Of a DNA stretch of 35,746 bases, positions 32,752 through 35,746 are shown piece after piece. Under the pieces are notes generated by a model. It saw nothing but the letters and a program-made list of their open reading frames with translations. It had not been told where the DNA came from and searched no databases. Source of the DNA: Berkiella sp964502705 (GTDB lineage: Bacteria; Pseudomonadota; Gammaproteobacteria; Berkiellales; Berkiellaceae); assembly GCA_964502705.1 (NCBI GenBank), contig CAZCXZ010000024.1:1-35746 (forward strand), given 5' to 3'. Within the stretch, counting starts at the first letter, position 1, and each line of letters starts with the position of its first letter. Made by a program: the position numbers and the translations under genes.

Positions 32752-33396
32752 TTAACGAATTTTAGCTAAAGACGCATTAATCTCTGCTTTGCGACCTTTA
32801 TCTTGGATTTCGTAGCCTTTACGAATTGGGGCATTTTTAGCAATTTCTAAATGTTTGCGACCTGCTTCAAATTCACCATTATCGACTAAGAAATCACCGT
32901 AGTAATAATTAGAATCGCTGCCTTTAGGATCAATTTTGACAGCAGCTTGCAAGAATGCTCGAGCTTTCTTTTTATCACCAAAAGCAACGGGCCAACCTGG
33001 TACTCTGGCATACATTGCACCAATCACACCGTAGCCAAAGCCATTTTCAATGCGCGGTTGTTTAGTTAATGTCTCTTCTAATAAAGAACGGGCTTTTTTA
33101 ACGCGAGGTAACACGCCTACACCACCTTTGAGTTGTGCAAAAGAACTTAGAGCGGTTGCATACCACAGCATAACGTCAGGATCATTCGGATATTTGTCGT
33201 TCAGGGCAGCAGCTTGATTAATGACTTGCTCTAAAGCACCGAGTTGTTGGCCTTGTGGCGTTTGATATTTTGCTTTAGCCCAGTTGGTGCGTAGCTCAAC
33301 CACTTCTGCATCTGGTGCTGCTGCATTGGCAAGCTGCACAAATGCAAACAGGAAAAATGAAAACAGGATTTGGTAAATTCTTTTAGAAGTGGACAT
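32752..33396 (-). CDS. Secreted TPR-like protein
   Basis: A 214-residue exported protein with a signal peptide (about residues 1-25, ending ANAAAP). TPR-like helices follow: LNDKYPNDPDVMLWYATALSSF, KKARSLLEETLTKQP, KKARAFLQAAVKIDPKGSDSNYYYGDFLVDNGEFEAGRKHL. The block GFGYGVIGAMYARVPGWPVAFGDKKKA resembles TatT-like periplasmic TPR proteins linked to TRAP transport, but no TRAP genes are nearby, so a general periplasmic scaffold is the safe call. Confidence 0.78.
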   Translation of the reverse strand: MSTSKRIYQILFSFFLFAFVQLANAAAPDAEVVELRTNWAKAKYQTPQGQQLGALEQVINQAAALNDKYPNDPDVMLWYATALSSFAQLKGGVGVLPRVKKARSLLEETLTKQPRIENGFGYGVIGAMYARVPGWPVAFGDKKKARAFLQAAVKIDPKGSDSNYYYGDFLVDNGEFEAGRKHLEIAKNAPIRKGYEIQDKGRKAEINASLAKIR

Positions 33397-33457
33397 AGTT
33401 AGCTCCCAAGTATGAAGAACTGATAACTTAAAAAAATCACTATAGACCGTTCATAAT

Positions 33458-33943
33458 TTACGGGCAATAGTAATTCACTTGGGATTGCGCATGGTTTATA
33501 CGTGTGATGAGTTCCGCACTACGGTATGGACCGATTTCTACATCTTGTTCATTCTTCACTGCAACATACGATATTGCACCATCTAACATCGCTCTAAAGA
33601 ATGCACATTTGTCTTGGCGAGAATCGACATAACTATTTGCAAGTGACCAGCCCACACGTTCATCAATGTTTTCATAACGACGCATTCTGGCTTCTGAAGC
33701 GACAAAACCTTTGTCGAGGATTTCTAATTGCTGACGCTCTCCAGCACGTAGATCGGATGCGTGATTTTCACCTGCTTTATTAAAGGAAGGGTAACGATAG
33801 GTTTGCACAGAATCACAATCTTGGCTTTGCACACTTTCGAGTGTTGTTTCCCCATTTTTTTTGCACGCATAGATAGTTGTATCCGCATACAGTGTTATAG
33901 GGAAAAATAAGGTTAAATATACAGTTAGCATGAGGCGCAGCAT
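33458..33943 (-). CDS. Exported DUF4124-like protein of unknown function
   Basis: A 161-residue protein with a signal peptide (about 1-20, LTVYLTLFFPITLYA). Just after it comes DTTIYACKKNGETTLES, resembling the N-terminal strand pattern of DUF4124 proteins (I-Y-x-C-x-x-x-G). Four cysteines remain in the mature part (in YACKK, QDCDS, DKCAF and YYCP), suggesting disulfides. I do not recognise a function. Alone on the minus strand between the TPR gene and spmAB. Confidence 0.62.
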   Translation of the reverse strand: MLRLMLTVYLTLFFPITLYADTTIYACKKNGETTLESVQSQDCDSVQTYRYPSFNKAGENHASDLRAGERQQLEILDKGFVASEARMRRYENIDERVGWSLANSYVDSRQDKCAFFRAMLDGAISYVAVKNEQDVEIGPYRSAELITRINHAQSQVNYYCP

Positions 33944-34046
33944 GACCTACCCCGAACTTTTGTTATTATTATATAGCTAACAAACTAACAGATTAGATAT
34001 AAAGACACAATAGGCCTTCTAGACAGGTTTGGTAAAGGGAAGGAGC

Positions 34047-35315
34047 TTATGAAAACAATAAGATTTTAACGGCAAGTACACTGGCTGCCATGCCAACCAT
34101 TTCTACAATAAGCCCAGTTGCTAATGCATGACGAATGTGACGAATTTGCACTGCGCCAAAATAAACCGCCAGAACATAAAAAGTGGTTTCAGTCGATCCC
34201 ATCATGGTGCTTACCAAATAACCCGTATAACTGTCAGGGCCAATAGCGGGATTCTTTAAAACATCCGTCATTATCCCTAAGCTACCTGAGCCAGATAGTG
34301 GTCGCATAAATACCATCGGTAAAGCTTCTGCAGGGATCCCAAGTGGAGCGGTGAAGGGGGCAATCACTTTAATTAATGCACCAAGCGCGCCACTGGCTCT
34401 TAGCATGGCAATCGCAAATAGCATGGCCACCATGTAAGGCAAAATTCTTACCGCTAATTCGAAACCGCCTTTAGCGCCTTCGGTAAAACTGGCGTAAATT
34501 TCGACACGTTTAACCATTCCGTAACTAACAATTGCCACAATTAAACTGGGAATGATCCAAGGTGAAAAAGTACGCCCCCAGATCAGCGTGACAGGGATCA
34601 ACCCAATCAGTCCGACAAGTGCTAATAAACTGACCCATGCAGGGTAAGATGCGATCTGTTCAGAAGAGATATTGTTGTTGATTTTTTGCGTAGACACGCT
34701 GGGTGAACTAACGAACCGCTGTAATAATTTTGCTGTAAAAATGGCCGCAATCGTTGCACAAAGTGTGGCAATTAAGGTTGTGGTAATGATGCCTGCTGCA
34801 TCATGAGAGCCGGCACTGGCGCGTAAGGCAATAACTTTGGTAGGGATTAAAGTAATGCATGCTGTATTCATTGCCAAAAACAATACCATGGCGTTGGTTG
34901 CAACGCCGGGATTAGGGTTGAGCTTTTCTAGCTCCTGCATGGCTTTTAAACCAAAGGGTGTTGCCGCGTTACCCATGCCTAACATATTGGCTGATAGATT
35001 CATGATCATCGCGCCAAACGCTGGGTGGTTGGGTGGAATTTCAGGAAATAAAGGTTTTAATAATGGATAGATCAATTTAGCTAAGACTGCTAACAAGCCA
35101 CCATCTTCCAGAATGCGCATGAGCCCTAAAAATAAACATAAAACACCAACTAAACCAATTGCCAACGTCACTGCATCATTTGTAGCATGTAGCAGATGTT
35201 GCGTTAACGCATGCATGGGAGAGTCAGGGGTTATTTGGTTAGCTTGCCATTGCCATTGTTCCCAAACACTAGCGCCATAAGCGGTTGTGATGAGTAGAAA
35301 GAAAACCCAATTCAT
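34047..35315 (-). CDS. Fused SpmA-SpmB nucleoside-recognition (Gate) membrane protein
   Basis: A 422-residue polytopic protein. The N-terminal half matches spore maturation protein A: LSANMLGMGNAATPFGLKAM near residue 110 and NTACITLIPTKVIALRA near 150. The C-terminal half matches SpmB: MRPLSGSGSLGIMTDVLKN and LVSTMMGSTETTFYVLAVYFGAVQ. Both halves are Gate (nucleoside recognition) domains. Bacillus has two genes; the fused form occurs in non-sporulating gammaproteobacteria, with unknown substrate. I start at ATG 35315 (MNWVFFLLITTAYGAS), which begins the first membrane segment; 25 upstream in-frame codons are not needed. Confidence 0.82.
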   Translation of the reverse strand: MNWVFFLLITTAYGASVWEQWQWQANQITPDSPMHALTQHLLHATNDAVTLAIGLVGVLCLFLGLMRILEDGGLLAVLAKLIYPLLKPLFPEIPPNHPAFGAMIMNLSANMLGMGNAATPFGLKAMQELEKLNPNPGVATNAMVLFLAMNTACITLIPTKVIALRASAGSHDAAGIITTTLIATLCATIAAIFTAKLLQRFVSSPSVSTQKINNNISSEQIASYPAWVSLLALVGLIGLIPVTLIWGRTFSPWIIPSLIVAIVSYGMVKRVEIYASFTEGAKGGFELAVRILPYMVAMLFAIAMLRASGALGALIKVIAPFTAPLGIPAEALPMVFMRPLSGSGSLGIMTDVLKNPAIGPDSYTGYLVSTMMGSTETTFYVLAVYFGAVQIRHIRHALATGLIVEMVGMAASVLAVKILLFS

Positions 35316-35499
35316 AAATGGTTTACGCAGCCTAATTAAAAATATGAAGGACAGTATAACGCAGGACATCTCATGCTGACATGATCTCATTAAGCTCGCA
35401 GATCAACTTATGAATTGCTACGCATGATCTGTGTTAGCACAATCCATAATCGTGTACACTAACCTGCATAATTTTGGCATGCAGAGCTAGGCGATATTG

Positions 35500-35508
35500 T
35501 GATAGTAT
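35500..35508 (+). promoter_or_regulatory. Putative extended -10 promoter of petA
   Basis: TGATAGTAT fits an extended -10 (TG-n-TAGTAT), 58 bases before petA in a 250-bp gap. A second weaker candidate is TTAGCA (35434-35439) with TACACT (35455-35460), at a short 15-bp spacing. petA needs its own promoter here because it is separated from rpsI. Confidence 0.35.
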
Positions 35509-35565
35509 TTGCCGCCAACTCTTATAACAATTAAATAACCGATTTTCCGTCCGGGGGACGCGTTA

Positions 35566-35746
35566 ATGAGTGATGACAAGGTAGATGCCGGTCGACGGCG
35601 GTTTTTAACAGCTGCCACAACAGTGATCGGAGGGGTAGGCGCAGCCTACGCCGCTTCACCCTTTATATGTTCTTGGTTTCCAAGCGCGAAGGCGCAAGCT
35701 ATGGGTGCGCCAGTAAAAATTGATATCAGTAAGCTTGAGCCTGGTG
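35566..35746 (+). CDS. petA: Ubiquinol-cytochrome c reductase Rieske subunit (5' part)
   Basis: Only the first 60 codons are in the window. MSDDKVDAGRRRFLTAATTV carries a twin-arginine motif (RRRFL) and a hydrophobic Tat signal/anchor. Then comes SPFICSWFPSAKAQAMGAPVKIDI, as in proteobacterial Rieske proteins of the cytochrome bc1 complex. The cluster-binding part lies beyond the edge. GGGGGA about seven bases upstream is the ribosome site. Confidence 0.92.
   Translation, partial: MSDDKVDAGRRRFLTAATTVIGGVGAAYAASPFICSWFPSAKAQAMGAPVKIDISKLEPG

Noticed and set aside
1..35746. CRISPR array, insertion sequence, integrase, tRNA or rRNA
   Set aside because: No regularly spaced direct repeats, transposase or integrase motifs, or structural RNA genes were seen on either strand; the only repeats are the GTAG palindromes and single dyads listed.

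Overview
The window is a stretch of chromosome from a gammaproteobacterium. The layout kdsD-lptC-lptA-lptB-rpoN-hpf-ptsN-(hprK)-rapZ-PTS IIA-HPr, the divergent mlaFEDCB-...-ibaG-murA block, and rplM-rpsI with petA at the right edge are all gammaproteobacterial. Several features suggest a host-associated, Legionellales-like lineage: a eukaryotic-type RasGEF-domain protein, a Sel1-repeat protein, a fused SpmA-SpmB protein, and an HU protein with a histone-H1-like tail. This placement is inferred from gene order and protein families; no rRNA or other phylogenetic marker was tested. Coding density is high and no gene-free stretch exceeds about 250 bp.

Region 1 (1-7964). A PLP-dependent serine/threonine dehydratase and a secreted Sel1-repeat protein overlap by ATGA on the minus strand. 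A membrane-bound PAS-GGDEF-EAL protein with a degenerate GGDEF motif and an intact EAL site diverges from them. Next is a 1054-residue protein whose N-terminal third looks like a eukaryotic RasGEF (CDC25-homology) domain, a likely secreted effector.

Region 2 (7961-15271, minus strand). This is the LPS-export and nitrogen-PTS cluster. HPr keeps both His15 and Ser46. The kinase that would act on Ser46, HprK, is broken by one in-frame TAA codon. kdsC is missing from its usual place between kdsD and lptC.

Region 3 (15500-23783, plus strand). It holds the five-gene Mla lipid-transport operon, a polytopic membrane protein (possible GT-C glycosyltransferase), ibaG, murA, an alpha/beta hydrolase broken by a frameshift, and zapE. 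Two inverted pairs of GTAG-headed palindromes (REP/BIME-like) lie at 9587-9638 and 21947-22017, each beside a broken gene.

Region 4 (23865-27042). Two small genes encode peptides with the same 15-residue double-glycine leader (class II microcin type). One has a His/Asp-rich core and the other a hydrophobic core. A strong hairpin, a Fur-box-like site and feoAB follow, so a putative secreted metal-binding peptide sits next to ferrous-iron import.

Region 5 (27065-35746). It contains the tailed HU protein, a GlcF-like Fe-S protein, a thioredoxin-like [2Fe-2S] ferredoxin, rplM, rpsI (with a 14-residue insertion), ribE, a hipBA-like pair whose HipA has lost both catalytic aspartates, two secreted proteins, spmAB, and the start of petA (Rieske protein). 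About 5.2 kb separates rpsI from petA, which are normally adjacent.
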